Positions 44,124-54,600 of a stretch of 64,000 nt of DNA are shown here, in pieces. The notes beneath the pieces were generated by a model. It was given only the letters and a program-made list of their open reading frames with translations. It made no database searches and was not told the DNA's origin. Origin of the DNA: Orobanche coerulescens (Eukaryota; Streptophyta; Magnoliopsida; Lamiales; Orobanchaceae). A program made the position numbers and the translations under genes. Numbering within the stretch: position 1 is the stretch's first letter; every line of letters begins with the position of its first letter. The stretch covers positions 48,633,001 through 48,697,000 of the forward strand of contig CM065806.1 in assembly GCA_033398695.1 (NCBI GenBank), written 5' to 3'.

Positions 44124-46073
44124 TGTTGGAAGTAAAAACACAGCGGAAGCAAAGTTTGGGAAAGTTGATAATTGCGTTTTACGCATCCAGGAGCATAAGA
44201 TCTATCTAGGCATGCTAATTAATTAATTACTAAGACTAATAAGCAATTTAAATATTCTTTATTATTTATTAAATAAATATGTAGGTTATAGAAATATCCT
44301 AATCTAGATCTAAAATATCATAGGATATTGCCTTTGAAGCGAATTGGTTGTTTTGTCTTGATCACCTTGTATTTCTACGTTTAGACCTTCTAGAGTATGA
44401 TCCGCCTTAACCCGGACGTTGTGTGAGCAACGAGCTATCGGATCTTTGCTTGGACAACTATATGGATCGGCCGAAATTCCCCTAGTATGTGGTCACTCAA
44501 TTTTTCTTTGCTTTCTAGTATTTTATGAACACTCTTAGCAAATTAATGTGTTATCTAAATTGTAGAATCAAAGACACAAGTCTAGATCTACAATTAAACA
44601 CAAGAGGAAAAATTTGATCACACAACCTCACACAAGAGTACAAAAATCGGCCTCCCCCATAAGTCCTATATATAGGATCTTTTTCTACTACTGGGGATCT
44701 TAAGGAGGATTATGGAAGGACTCCCAATAAATTTCATCTTACCATATTAGGACTTCCTAATATAATGAATTTATTAATATCAAGTTAGTCCACTAAAAAG
44801 TTGATATTGCACTTCCTACCAAAATCCCAAATTACGAAATTGGGCTCCTTATTAAATATATTATTTCCCGTGTTTAAGATATCGAATGTCCATTAATTAA
44901 TTATAAGCTACTGACAGCTTTAATTAATTAATATCTTATCCAAGAGTAGTACCACTCGAACCTTATTATTATATCGGAATTAAATCCACCTGCAGGGTTT
45001 AATATAATAATCATTATCGAGCTCCTCAAGGGGACATCATCAACCCGCACGATTCGGGACACGATTTCTAGTAATAATAATAACTATCATATAATATTAT
45101 TGCCCAAGATACGAGGCTTATGGAGTCGATCATTTTGACTCTCACCCATGGTAAATCAAAGCAATAAGTATTATAAATACATAACTAAATATTATATACT
45201 TAGAATTAAGAAATAATAATTATCCAAGATTTACGCTCTTCTTACAGTCAGTACAAAAGACACTATCTCACTTCAATCCAGTTCAACGTATGCAAATACG
45301 CTAATGTATGCTAATAGTCAAGACCAACTAATCTCAAGCATACACTACAACCTTTTATATAATTTGTCTAATAATTATATAAGTTGTGAACTATATTATT
45401 TTATAAGGTACCGATAATGTGATCTTCCATGTGACACCAACACACCACATTATCTACAATATAAAATAATTAGACATTTCATTTGCATAACCATAACGTG
45501 AATAAATATGCAAAACATGTGATTAAATGTAATTAATATTCTCATAGATAGTTACAGGGAAATTAGTAGGGCTGGGACTTTTGGAACCGGGAACCGCAGA
45601 ACCGATCCGAACCGCATCGGAACCGACGGTTCAGTTCGGTTCCTAGCAACAAAATTTTTTTCGGTTCGGTTCGTACTGTTAGTATTCGGTTCGGTTCGGT
45701 TCGCGGTTCCTGTCTGTTTGAAAGAGGAACCGTCCGAACCGCACCGAACCGGGAAACCGACCCTCTGAATATAATATAATATAATATATTCTTATTAAAC
45801 ATAATTAATATAATATAAAATAATATAATATATTCTTAATAAAATAAAATATAATATAATATAATATATTTCGTCCAAACCATACAAAATCGGTTCCGGT
45901 TCGGTTCGGTTCCTGTGCGGTTCGGACATAAAAAATTGGAAAAACCGAATCGCGAAAAAACTATGCGGTTCGGTTCCGGTTCCTGTATTTTTCTCCCAGG
46001 AACCGAAAAGTCCCAGGCCTAGAAATTAGGTAATACAAGCATAAAGTATGTTTTGCAATATACAATCCTAACA
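44124..46073 (-). repeat. Cop-C 5' LTR (about 1.49 kb plus a MITE)
   Basis: The minus strand starts TGTTAGGATTG and ends TCCAACA. The plus-strand sequence is AT-rich and holds the hAT-like MITE at 45567-46021. Its right edge abuts Gyp-D LTR2. Confidence 0.8.
45559..46029. mobile_element. hAT-like MITE 45567-46021 with TSD GAAATTAG
   Basis: A 455-bp element starting TAGGGCTGGGACTTTTGG and ending CCGAAAAGTCCCAGGCCTA, its imperfect reverse complement, between exact 8-bp copies of GAAATTAG. The interior is rich in 'cggttcggttcc' repeats facing each other across an AT-rich centre. It is non-coding; ORF 45563-45802 is a by-product. Confidence 0.9.
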
Positions 46074-46074
46074 T

Positions 46075-46322
46075 ATAGCGCATGCTACATCCGGCTGGTT
46101 AGTGTGCGCTAAGGTGCAGTAGTTAGCGCACGCTACGGGTGTGGTAGCGTACGCTAACTGGTAGTTTGAGGCAGTCCAGAATCTACTGGACTGGGTCTGG
46201 AGGTCTCGTTAGCACACGCTAAACTATTGTGGTTATCGCACGCTAACTGTACGTTTTGGCAGAATGTTTGTTTTTGATACTTCGATAGCACACGCTAATC
46301 AGTGAATATTAGCGCACGCTAA
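46075..46322 (+). promoter_or_regulatory. Array of near-palindromic TTAGCGCACGCTAA motifs in Gyp-D LTR2
   Basis: Eight copies start at 46075, 46099, 46123, 46144, 46209, 46233, 46285 and 46309, spaced 24, 24, 21, 65, 24, 52 and 24 bp. The TATA palindrome follows at 46325-46348. Positions match LTR1 one for one. Confidence 0.62.
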
Positions 46323-47123
46323 GCTGTCCAGTATATATATACTGGACAACAGTCGTTTTTCACCATTTCCACTTCTTTTCCTCCCCTCTACGCGGGTGTG
46401 AGTCGTGGGCGACTAGGGTTCATGATCGGGACTGATTTTGTTCCATCCAAAGGTGTTTTGGAGTATCCTAGGTGATTATAACATCATCTAATCCATTGAT
46501 CTTCGTCGAATCGAGGTATTTTTCTTGATTCCCTAAAGTTGACCTTTTTGGGAGTTTTGTTCTTGATTTCGTTTTCCAACCCGATTTTGATGAATCGATT
46601 GTTGTTAAATGATGTTGTTAAACATATCCTATGATTGTATAAACATATTTCGGTTTGGAAGTTTGCTTTCATGTTGTTGTCGAGTTGATTCGCATTCTTG
46701 GCCGTTTGGGGGGAAACCCTTGAACTTTCGTCGTTTGTTCCTTTAAGTCAGCGGCTTTGGGTCATGCTATAGAATTCATTTTCATTGTTGTTATTGTCGT
46801 TCATAGTTTATTGCCACGAGTTGGCGTTCGGCGGAGTCGGCGGGTTCAATAGTCGGTTCGTGCCATCCTACTTCGGTCGATTCTCCGCGTTTGTGATTAT
46901 TTGAGGCAAGTACCTTGTTCATACATTTCTTGTTTTGTGGATATGATGATCGGTGATCGTCTAAGTGTGTTTGTTTGGTTGTTTGGAATGAACTTTCAAA
47001 AGATTCGGTTTAGCCTCGTTAAAGGCTCTCTTTCAAAACGCGTGTGGGTTTTGTGAACGGTGTGTTTTGTGTGAATGGTTAAGTCAACCTTATGAATACG
47101 CTTGGTGTTGATATTGTGCTTTG

Positions 47124-47168
<45 letters not shown>

Positions 47169-47178
47169 GTGTGTGTGT
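47124..47178. repeat. (TA)n and (TG)n microsatellite in Gyp-D LTR2
   Basis: About 40 bases of TA repeat and a short TG run. LTR1 has only 'aatatatacagg' at the same place (28640), so the repeat expanded after insertion. Confidence 0.9.
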
Positions 47179-48393
47179 ATTACTTTATTTCGGTGCGTGC
47201 TGATTTGACAATTGTGTCGTGCTAAGTGTTAGTTGTCTCTGTGTGGATTATTGTGATATCCTTGGTGTATTATGTTATGTGTGTGAATATGTGGACATGG
47301 GCGAGGTCTACGGTGACACATGGCTTGTGATCATGGGGTCAGGATGCAACAAGTGATTGATCCAACCGTGAGAGCCTAAGAAAAAATACGGTGACACATG
47401 GCTTGTAATCATGGGGTCTGGATGCAACAAGTGATTGATCCAATCGTGAGCGCCTAAGAATACCTACGGTGACACATGGCATGCGATCATGTGGTCAGGA
47501 GACAACAAGTGATTGATCCAACCGTGAGATGACGTGGCATGGGATCACGGTGTTATGTATATGATCTTAGATGTGTTTTGCCAGGCCGAGTACCTTGGAT
47601 GTGTTACCAAGATTTTATATCTTGGGTGGTTATATTCTGTTGACTTCATGTTCGTCGAGGACACGTGACATGGGCTTTGAACTCTGTGAATTGTTGTTGG
47701 TTTTTATTTGAGAAAGTAAATCTTTAGCTGTGAACCCTTTCGGTTTCTTTGATTAGAGAAGGATTCGTTAATCCTAAACTGTTTTCCGTTAAAACTCCCG
47801 AGGGCGTTTTAAAACATTTTATAAATTGTTCTCTTGATTTGTGATCTTTCGAATTTGGAAAGTTTTACTCAAACTCTTGCCTCGGGAATTATTTTTGTTA
47901 TGTTTGAATATTTGAGGATTCATGGTTATTATTATTCTTGGAATATGATTTGTATAAGTCGTTTTTGCACTTTGTACTTGCACTGGCAAAATAGTGGAAT
48001 TTTGCTAACCCCCGAGTAATCGGGGGTGGATGTCTGTATTGCATTCAGGTACGTGCAGGGCCTTGGGGATCATAACACAGGGTTGGTACGAAGGATGATG
48101 AATAATGATCGATACTAATCACATGAGGACCCATACGGTGTTGTATTGGTTTAGTTGTAGTTATTTCCGTTGCAGTATTTTTTTCCCGTTGTACGGGAGC
48201 ATTATGTATTTTGACCCCTCTGTGGGTATGTATTGAGATTGAGTTGTATGTATTAATGGAAAGATCTAATCGGTCGACTGGGTCGTCATTTAAAGGCAAT
48301 ATTTTGATGTTTGATTTTAGTTACTAGCCTGGTAGATCCTTGAGGAAAGGGTCTACGGCGTGTAATATCCCTGAGTGGATTGGGGGTGTTACA

Positions 48394-50097
48394 GCCTTAA
48401 TCTCATCCGACACCTGAGCCATTTGGGAAGAAGACGAAGCTCCGTCCTTCTGATCGTCTACAAAACTCACTAAAGAAGAGCAGGGCTGAAAAGAAAGGAC
48501 AATTTCATCAAAACATAAGCAAGGATAAAAACAGTGCGGAAGAGAGGAAAAGTAAGTAAAAGAGGAATACCTTCCTAAATTAAATCATCATTAAGTCTAG
48601 GCGGGTGTCCTGCGGGGACTGGCGTAGTATATGCCTATCCCTATCTGGGACCACGGAGCTGAAAAAAGGGAGTAATTTCTCGAACTCTTTGCAGCGCAGC
48701 AAGGTATCCATGGTCGAGCTGGAAGGACTCACAGTCTTAGGATGCTTAGAAGGAGTTGAAGAGCTGGGAGAGCGGGCCAGCTTGGCGACCTGCAGCTGTA
48801 GGGAAGAGCTTGCAGGGCTCCGCCCCGTGGTTCCGCCCCGTGGTTAAGGGAGGGGCTAGGTCAGAAGGTAGGGTTACCCCGATCTTGGGTTTAGACGCAG
48901 GCCTCTGCTTTAGTTTGGACGAACCCTCCGCCCTCTCTTTAGGAGGATTCGCCGACCTAGTGGCTTGTCCTTCGCCGGCTCAGCGGGCTTGGAGGCATTG
49001 GATTGGAAGGTCCTCATAAAACGATCTATAGAAAACAATACAACAAGTCAATAAGTTAACTGTGTACGCCAGAAGAAAAAATAATGACAAAAATATAATA
49101 AGACAAAGCCATTAAAACCTACCAATATCGGAAAGAGCTGGATAAGGATTCGAACTCAGCCCGCAATGAAATAAAATATCATAAAAATGCGTCAGCTGGA
49201 AGGCATTGTGGGAAATGTTATTCCATTCCTGAACCTTATTAACCCACCTAACTCGGATAGGGCTGCGCCTAGGAATCGGAGCCTGGCTCGGAGGGGCCTG
49301 CACCCATTCCGTGGGAAAGCCCCAAGAGTCATCCGAAGGAAGATGAAGAAAAAAGAAGCGTGGCCTACAATCATTCACGTTGGACGGGGGGTGGGTGAAG
49401 AAATGGGCATCATTCCGGAAAGTCAAATAAAAAGAACCTTTAAAGCTCTTTAGCCCAATGCAAAAATAAAAAAAAAATCTAGGTCGGGTTCCTCATGTCT
49501 ATAATGACATAACACAAGAAAATCGACCATATAACGAAAGGAATTTGGGGAAAATTGATTAAGAGGGAGGTTATATTGAGTATAAATGGAAACAAGAAAG
49601 GGGTGAAGAGAAAAGGGAAGACCGCTATTCACTTGGTCCACAAACCAAGTAATATGACCTGGAGGAGGGTGATCAGGGGTGTCAAAAGCCTGAGGTGTGA
49701 CAAAATCCCACCCCGGATAAAGCCTGAGAAACATTATGAAACTTTCTAACGCTGCTCGGCTGGTCCTAGATAAAGGATGGGGAAGAAGAACGCGAGTAGC
49801 CACCGCGTCCGCTTGGTAAGGATCGGCTAATAGGCCGGTAATAGTCACCTCGCCCCAAAGAGGAGGAGACGGGGGATATACGATAATCAAAGGGATGCCA
49901 GAGGGAAGATTAGGGGGAATATCAGCTAGCTCGGACCAGTCTATATTACCTAGAGGCTCGTCTCTAAGACAAAGGGAGGATACCCTAGCTCGCTCCGACC
50001 TACCCCCCAAATCTTCATTGGAAGGAGATAAACCTTCCAAAAAAGAATTCACGGCCGATTGACCGGAGATGTTTTGGGAATCCGAGGCGGACAACAT
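48394..50097 (-). pseudogene. Tat-2 antisense ORF, N-terminal part
   Basis: The likely start is Met at 50097 ('MLSASDSQN'); the longer open frame up to 50337 only adds microsatellite-coded Thr-His and Ile-Tyr repeats. The translation has 'LRDEPLGNIDWSELADIPPN', 'SRTSRAALESFIMFLRLYPG', 'FVDQVNSGLPFSLHPFLVSI' and 'FSPNSFRYMVDFLVL', resembling the 'putative gypsy type transposon' domain of plant elements. A one-base shift at 49450 leads into 49426-49112 ('DDSWGFPTEWVQAPPS', 'LTHFYDILFHCGLSSNPYPA'), then a Pro/Ser/Lys-rich stretch down to 48394. The coding strand is opposite to gag-pol. The remainder is at 26416-25686. Confidence 0.68.
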
Positions 50098-50136
50098 CGT
50101 AGAAGGAGGAAAAAGAGGAGAGAAAGAAGAAAAATA

Positions 50137-50157
50137 ATATATGTATATATATATATA

Positions 50158-50222
<65 letters not shown>
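50137..50222. repeat. (TA)n (TG)n microsatellite
   Basis: Blocks of TA repeats with TG interruptions, ending in a pure TG run. It lies just upstream of the antisense ORF start. Confidence 0.95.
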
Positions 50223-50229
50223 AAAAAGA

Positions 50230-50727
50230 GTGAAGGTACTCAAATAGACATACCCATGAACTGGGTAGAAGGAGGATCGCCGGAGATGGAGAGTAAGGGT
50301 GTCGCTGGAAGCAGGTGGTTGTGATCGTTAATATCACCGGAGAATTTTTGCACCATAGTTTAAGGAGATAGAAACGCGGAAATGAAAAAGGAAGCAGAAG
50401 CCCTCCTTTTATAGGAGAGGGGCAAAAACCAAGAAGGGTAGGGACGATCTGGAGCGTCCGATGACCTCTTCGAAAGAACGAACCAGATCTAGCACCGCCC
50501 TGGCCGACCTATAGTAGGTTGACACCTGGGCCTAAGCATAGGGGTACGACAGTTGAGAGGCGAGATTGGGAAAAGGAAACGGCGCAGTCATAAATATGCA
50601 CGAATCTAGAGGAGAATCATTGTTACCTAGAAACCTGATCCCCAGGTATTATCACATCAAGGTCGCCAATTTAAAATAAATCTTACTCTACTCTGTCTTA
50701 CAGCTCGACTAGAGTAGGGGGACTGGT
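50230..50727 (+). other. Tat-2 3' untranslated region and polypurine tract
   Basis: Sequence between the antisense ORF start and the LTR, ending in the purine run 'agagtagggggactgg' (50711-50726). No gene was seen on the sense strand. It would hold the promoter of the antisense ORF on the minus strand, if there is one. Confidence 0.5.
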
Positions 50728-51577
50728 TGATAGGACGCCAAATGTAGACCTCCCAAAAACCCGATCTAAAGGAGCCCAAAAATGAACCGACGTGCCAACC
50801 TCTGGGTAAAAATGAGAGGCCCGGGCAAAGTTAGTCCGACCCGACTGACCCTATCCCGAGTTCAGTAACTCGAATACCCGCAAAGATTAACAAACTAGCT
50901 GACCTCTTTGATAATTTAGCCGACGGAGTAAAGTCGTCGGCTAAACTTCAAACTTTAGCCGACGACTACCAGAAAAGTCGTCGGCTAAACCTTGGCCGAC
51001 GAATATCGGCCGACGGTTTTTTAGCCGACGACTGAGGGGATTAGCCGACGACATTGACCTTTAGCCGACGACTTAAAGTTGTCGGCTAAACCCCCGATAT
51101 TGGTAGTGAAGAGAGGAATGTCCCAACCTAAGGGGGCCTCATAGAATAGACAGACACACATAACCCCAACCCGAGGTCGGGAGCGTCCGTGCTCATGAAT
51201 ATTAGGCTTCCGAAAGGTTAGGTTTTGACCTACCTGACATAATCCCAGAAATTCAGGGGCGGATAAGCTGCAGCCCAAATCCCGGATATCCAGGGATGGG
51301 AGGCCGCAGCCTAAATCCCTGAATATCTGGGATCTTCCCTGAAAGAAAATGGCCACAAAGGAAAGACGATCCCTCCCTTCTATAAATAGGGGAGAAGCCT
51401 TTCCTCCCAAGGTCGGGCATTCTGGAATTAAAGAGAGAAATATTCTAAAGAGAGAGATATTCTAAAGAGAGAGAAATATCTTAGAGCGAGAAAGACATTT
51501 TACATACTTGGGGGTTATTTCAGATAAACTTCTGATATCAACCCGGTTCTTGGTGACCGATCAGTTCGGGCTCATCA
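50728..51577 (+). repeat. Tat-2 3' LTR
   Basis: Starts TGATAGGACGCC and ends GGGCTCATCA, and matches the Tat-1 LTR (19247-19836) in reverse. It carries a CACTA-like insertion at 50915-51108 that Tat-1 lacks. Confidence 0.82.
50915..51108. mobile_element. CACTA-like fragment with GTCGTCGGCTAAA repeats
   Basis: A 194-bp segment, absent from the Tat-1 LTR, made of at least seven direct and inverted copies of 'tttagccgacgact' or its complement. Its right end reads TTGGTAGTG, whose complement CACTACCAA is a CACTA-type terminus. The left terminus is missing, so no clean TSD can be called. Such sub-terminal repeats are known for En/Spm elements. Confidence 0.65.
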
Positions 51578-51956
51578 TTTTCATATTTTTATTGAATTTT
51601 TTATTTTCATGCACTTTTTGCTAATGACAAAAACGGGGAGAAGAATGAAGAGAAAAATGAGGAGAACAAAAATATAATAGGGAAAAATAGAAAAAGGAAT
51701 GATGAGGACGAGAAAACTAACAAAACGGACAAAGCTGAAAACTTTCATCCATATATTTTTGTAAGTATAAGTTCCATCGAAGTATTGTTGTTTTGTCATC
51801 ATCAAAAAGGGGGAGATTGTTGGAATATTTTATTCCATATATTCAAATTGAGGTTTTGATGATAAGTTGCTAAACAAAGAAAAACAACAATTAATCAACA
51901 AGGAGTCGAATACGCTCGAGACGGACATAAAAGCAAAGAAGTAAATAATAGTGAAG

Positions 51957-52301
51957 CTAACGTACGCTATCAACAAGACATAACGTACGCAATGTATCAA
52001 GACAGTGAGTACTACATTCTGCATCGAAGCAGATAACGCATGCTATGGTGAAGGTTAATGCACGCTATGCATGGAGCTTAAATAAGGAACACTTAACGTA
52101 AGCTATACAAGGCGAATTTCGAATTCATATGAAATCAATCCATTGGATTGATTCTAGAAGGTCAAAAAGCATGCAACGGATCTATGGGAGTTAACGTACG
52201 CTACATGATAATATAGCGCACGCTATGATAGATTCAGAAGCTAGTGGACTGAAATGAACATCAGATAACGTACACTGTAGGGGAAAAATAACGTACACTA
52301 A
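51957..52301 (+). promoter_or_regulatory. Array of near-palindromic WTAACGTACGCTAT motifs in Cop-X LTR
   Basis: Copies start at 51957, 51980, 52033, 52055, 52093, 52191, 52213, 52265 and 52288. Four pairs are spaced 22-23 bp. The TATAAATA box follows 40 bp after the last copy. The motif is closely akin to that of the Gyp-D LTRs. Confidence 0.6.
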
Positions 52302-52340
52302 AGCAGACCAGGGAGCAACGGCTAGTTTGACTCTCAAGCC

Positions 52341-52348
52341 TATAAATA
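52341..52348 (+). promoter_or_regulatory. TATA box of Cop-X LTR
   Basis: TATAAATA in the context 'caagcctataaataccaaag', a standard plant core promoter, placed after the motif array. Confidence 0.6.
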
Positions 52349-52890
52349 CCAAAGCATTTGGTATAATTTAGTACAACAACTTCAAGCAAAGTATATATAC
52401 ATCAAATATTGTTAGTTTCATTAGTGTTGTTGTAATCGAGTTTAATTGATAAGAGTTTTTTAGTGCTTAATTCACTCAAACATACACGAGAGAAAAGAAA
52501 AGATTGTAGATTTGATTCGGTGTTATTAGGATCGTGGATCCGGTATTGTTAGAATCATAATCTAAATCCAAGTAAGGTTTTTCTAGTACGGATAGAAAGC
52601 TAGAAAGGTTGATTCCTTAGACGATAGAAAGATAAACAGTTTATCTTGGACCGACACAAAGACAAAAATTGTAACGTTTCCCTTGGACAGATAGAAGACA
52701 AGGCGGAAAGTTTTATCTTAAGCCAATATAAAAAGATACGAAGAGAGGACGTATAAATATTTGGCCGAACCTCTATAAATCTTGTGTCGTTCATATTCCG
52801 CATTTAAATACACTTCTGCATATCGTAAAGAGTTTAAAATCTCTACACTGCACTATTAACCTCCCCCAAGTGGCGGTACCAAACCTAACA

Positions 52891-53400
52891 TGAACAAGGA
52901 GGAATGACGGTTGAAGAATATGAGAGAAAATTCAAACAAATCAGCTTCTTTGTGGAGCACATGGTGGATACATATCGAAAAAGGGCCCTGAAGTTCCGGA
53001 GTGGTTTACGCCCGAGTATTCGTCACATTGTGGCTGGTCATGGGGTGCTACCTTATACCGAGACAGTGTTTCGAGCCCAAGAGGTTGAGTCTAGCCATAA
53101 TCTAGATCACCAACAACCTACGAAGCTTAGTACCGTTAAGAGGCATTGGAATGGGAACCAAAATAAGGTCGTGGCTTCTAATAATCGAGCAAAGGTTGAT
53201 CAGAGGTAAGGATCTAAGCCTCAAACCAGTAAGCCGGAGGGCTCGAAGTGTGGTAAGAATTATGGCAGGGAGTGCTTGTACGGTAAAGGTGTCTGCTACA
53301 GATGCAAGGAGCCCGGGCATTCCTCTTCGAACTGTCATCTTCAAAAGGTCAAAGTTCTGGAGGAAAAGCTTGCATCTATACTTTGACCCAAAGGGATGTA
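52891..53400 (+). pseudogene. Tek-1 gag, C-terminal half with zinc knuckle
   Basis: Resumes with 'GGMTVEEYERKFKQISFF', 'RKRALKFRSGLRPSIRHIVA' and 'EVESSHNLDHQ', the end of the gypsy capsid domain. A stop near 53209 and shifts lead to the nucleocapsid motif CYRCKEPGHSSSNC (53294-53335, C-X2-C-X4-H-X4-C), which is intact. The N-terminal half is at 875-1235. Confidence 0.82.
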
Positions 53401-53850
53401 TATGAGAATCCCGGCATGGTGTAAGATATGCTGACTGTATCTAATTTACCCACTCTCACATTGTTTGAAACTGGTGCCACACACTCTTTTATGTGTGCAA
53501 AATTTTAGCATGCCATTAGTCATAGAAGCGTTAAAATTGTTGAGTCTCTTGAGGTTAGATTACCGTCAGGAAATACGATCCTCACTAATAGAATGATTGA
53601 TGAGAATATTGAGATAGAAGGAAGAGAATTTGACGCTAGCCTGTACTTGATTAACTCGATGGATTTTGACTTGATCCTTGGTACAGACGGGCTCGATAGA
53701 CATGATGCCGATATAAGGTGACGTGAGAAGAAGGTGACATTGAGGTGTACCGAGGGCAAGTCGATCAACTTTTATGGTACTAAGAGTAGGACAGTACCAA
53801 GAGTAATCACACTCATGAATGCACTGAGAAGTCTAAGAAATGAGAAATGT
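53401..53850 (+). pseudogene. Tek-1 aspartic protease
   Basis: Around 53460 the translation reads 'LFETGATHSFMC', matching the gypsy active site D-S-G-A-T-H-S-F with Asp changed to Glu and Ser to Thr. Later blocks 'INSMDFDLILGTDGLDRHDA' fit the second half. Stops at about 53508 and 53720 break the frame. Confidence 0.75.
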
Positions 53851-53859
53851 CAGGATTAA

Positions 53860-54600
53860 TTGGTGAGTTTAGTCGACACTCCTACTAATGAGGTGTCCCC
53901 TACAGACGTACCTATAGTAGGGGAGTTTTTGGATGTGTTTCCAGAAGATTTGCCGGGAGTCTCACCCGAATGGCAAGTGGAGTTTAGTATTGACTTGGTC
54001 CTTGGGGCGGCCCCAACATCCAAAGTGCCATATAGAATGGCTTCGAAGGAACTTCAAGAATTGAAAGTCTAAATTCAAGAGCTGATGGAGCTCGGATTTG
54101 TTCATCCTAGTGTGTCACCATGGGGCGCACCAGTGCTGTTTGTAAGAAAGAAATATGGGTCACTTCGGATGTGTATTGATTACAGGAAGCTGAATCAACT
54201 CAAGGTAAAGAACAAATACCCATTACGGAGAATCGAAGATCTATTCGATTAATTGAGGGGAGTCGGAACCTTTTCGAAGATCGATTTGTGGTCGGGTTAC
54301 CATCAACTGAATATTAGGGAGTGTGACATTTCCAAGACGACTTTCAGGACCCGTTATGGGCATTTTATATTTGTAGTGATGCCAATTGGTCTGAGTAACG
54401 CACCTGCCGGATTCATGGATTTAATGAAAAGGGTGTTCCAACCTTACTTGGATAAGTTCATGTTCGTCTTCATAGATGACATCTTGGTGTATTCTAAGGA
54501 CAAGGAACAACACCAAGAGCATTTGAAGGTTACATTGGAGACACTTCATAAGGAGAAGTTGTATGCCAAGTTCAAGAAATGTGTTGGTTAAACAGAGTTG
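53860..54600 (+). pseudogene. Tek-1 reverse transcriptase
   Basis: The entry segment 'VGEFLDVFPEDLPGVSPEW' (53860-54072) is followed, in frame after a stop at about 54070, by '[20 protein letters not shown]' and '[16 protein letters not shown]'. A TAA at 54250-54252 stands where Gln is usual. Then come '[20 protein letters not shown]', '[19 protein letters not shown]' and the catalytic FIDDI at 54469-54483. The frame shifts at 54590. All RT blocks are present but cannot be read through. Confidence 0.9.

Larger units (their letters stand above)
30110..46073 (-). mobile_element. Cop-C: Ty1/copia element, minus strand, 5' half only, split by Sire-2
   Basis: On the minus strand: 5' LTR (46073-44124, TGTTAGGATTG to TCCAACA), PBS (44121-44110), leader (44109-42906 and 30463-30305) and the start of gag (30304 to about 30165). 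The rest, including pol and 3' LTR, is deleted and joined to the Gyp-D leader. It sits inside Gyp-D LTR2. Sire-2 is inserted in its leader with an exact AGTTT duplication. Confidence 0.78.
26417..48393 (+). mobile_element. Gyp-D: long-LTR Ty3/gypsy element, internal region mostly deleted, split by Cop-C/Sire-2
   Basis: LTR1 26417-29873 (TGTAATATCC to GGTGTTACg) and LTR2 46074-48393 (ends GGTGTTACA) are clearly the same sequence, with exact TSD GCCTT outside. A Met-type PBS (29878-29889) follows LTR1. Only about 220 bp of internal sequence remains before Cop-C material begins near 30110. The beginning of LTR2 is also missing. No pol survives, so placing it in Ty3/gypsy rests on LTR ends ('ggggtgttaca') and PBS style. 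Confidence 0.82.
46074..48393 (+). repeat. Gyp-D 3' LTR (lacking its first ~520 bases)
   Basis: Collinear with LTR1 from 26942 onward, without the 27081-27719 MITE. Ends TGTTACA and is followed by TSD GCCTT. Confidence 0.88.
19838..51577 (+). mobile_element. Tat-2: Tat-like Ty3/gypsy element, plus strand, split by Gyp-D
   Basis: Lacks its 5' LTR and the start of gag. It then has gag, protease, RT, RNase H, aRNH, integrase, two tandem-repeat blocks, a long antisense ORF (split by Gyp-D at 26417-48393), PPT and a 3' LTR at 50728-51577. Homology to Tat-1 is in inverted orientation with the junction at about 19837. The antisense ORF downstream of integrase is known from Grande/Retand-type Tat elements. 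The right end lies inside Cop-X internal sequence. Confidence 0.82.
51578..52890 (+). mobile_element. Cop-X: 3' end of a copia-like element
   Basis: 240 bp of internal sequence (51578-51817) ends with 'catcatcaaaaagggggagat', a PPT context typical of plant copia elements, followed by an LTR. The rest of the element and its 5' LTR should lie to the left of Tat-2 but are not in the window; element Y and Tat-1 occupy that side. Confidence 0.68.
51818..52890 (+). repeat. Cop-X 3' LTR (1073 bp)
   Basis: Starts TGTTGGAATATTTT and ends AACCTAACA, directly before the resumed Tek-1 gag. It has nine TAACGTACGCTA-like motifs (51957-52301) and a TATAAATA box at 52341. Confidence 0.72.

Noticed and set aside
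50049..50337. N-terminal extension of the antisense ORF with Thr-His and Ile-Tyr repeats
   Set aside because: It is translation of a (TA)n(TG)n microsatellite. The Met at 50097 is a better start.
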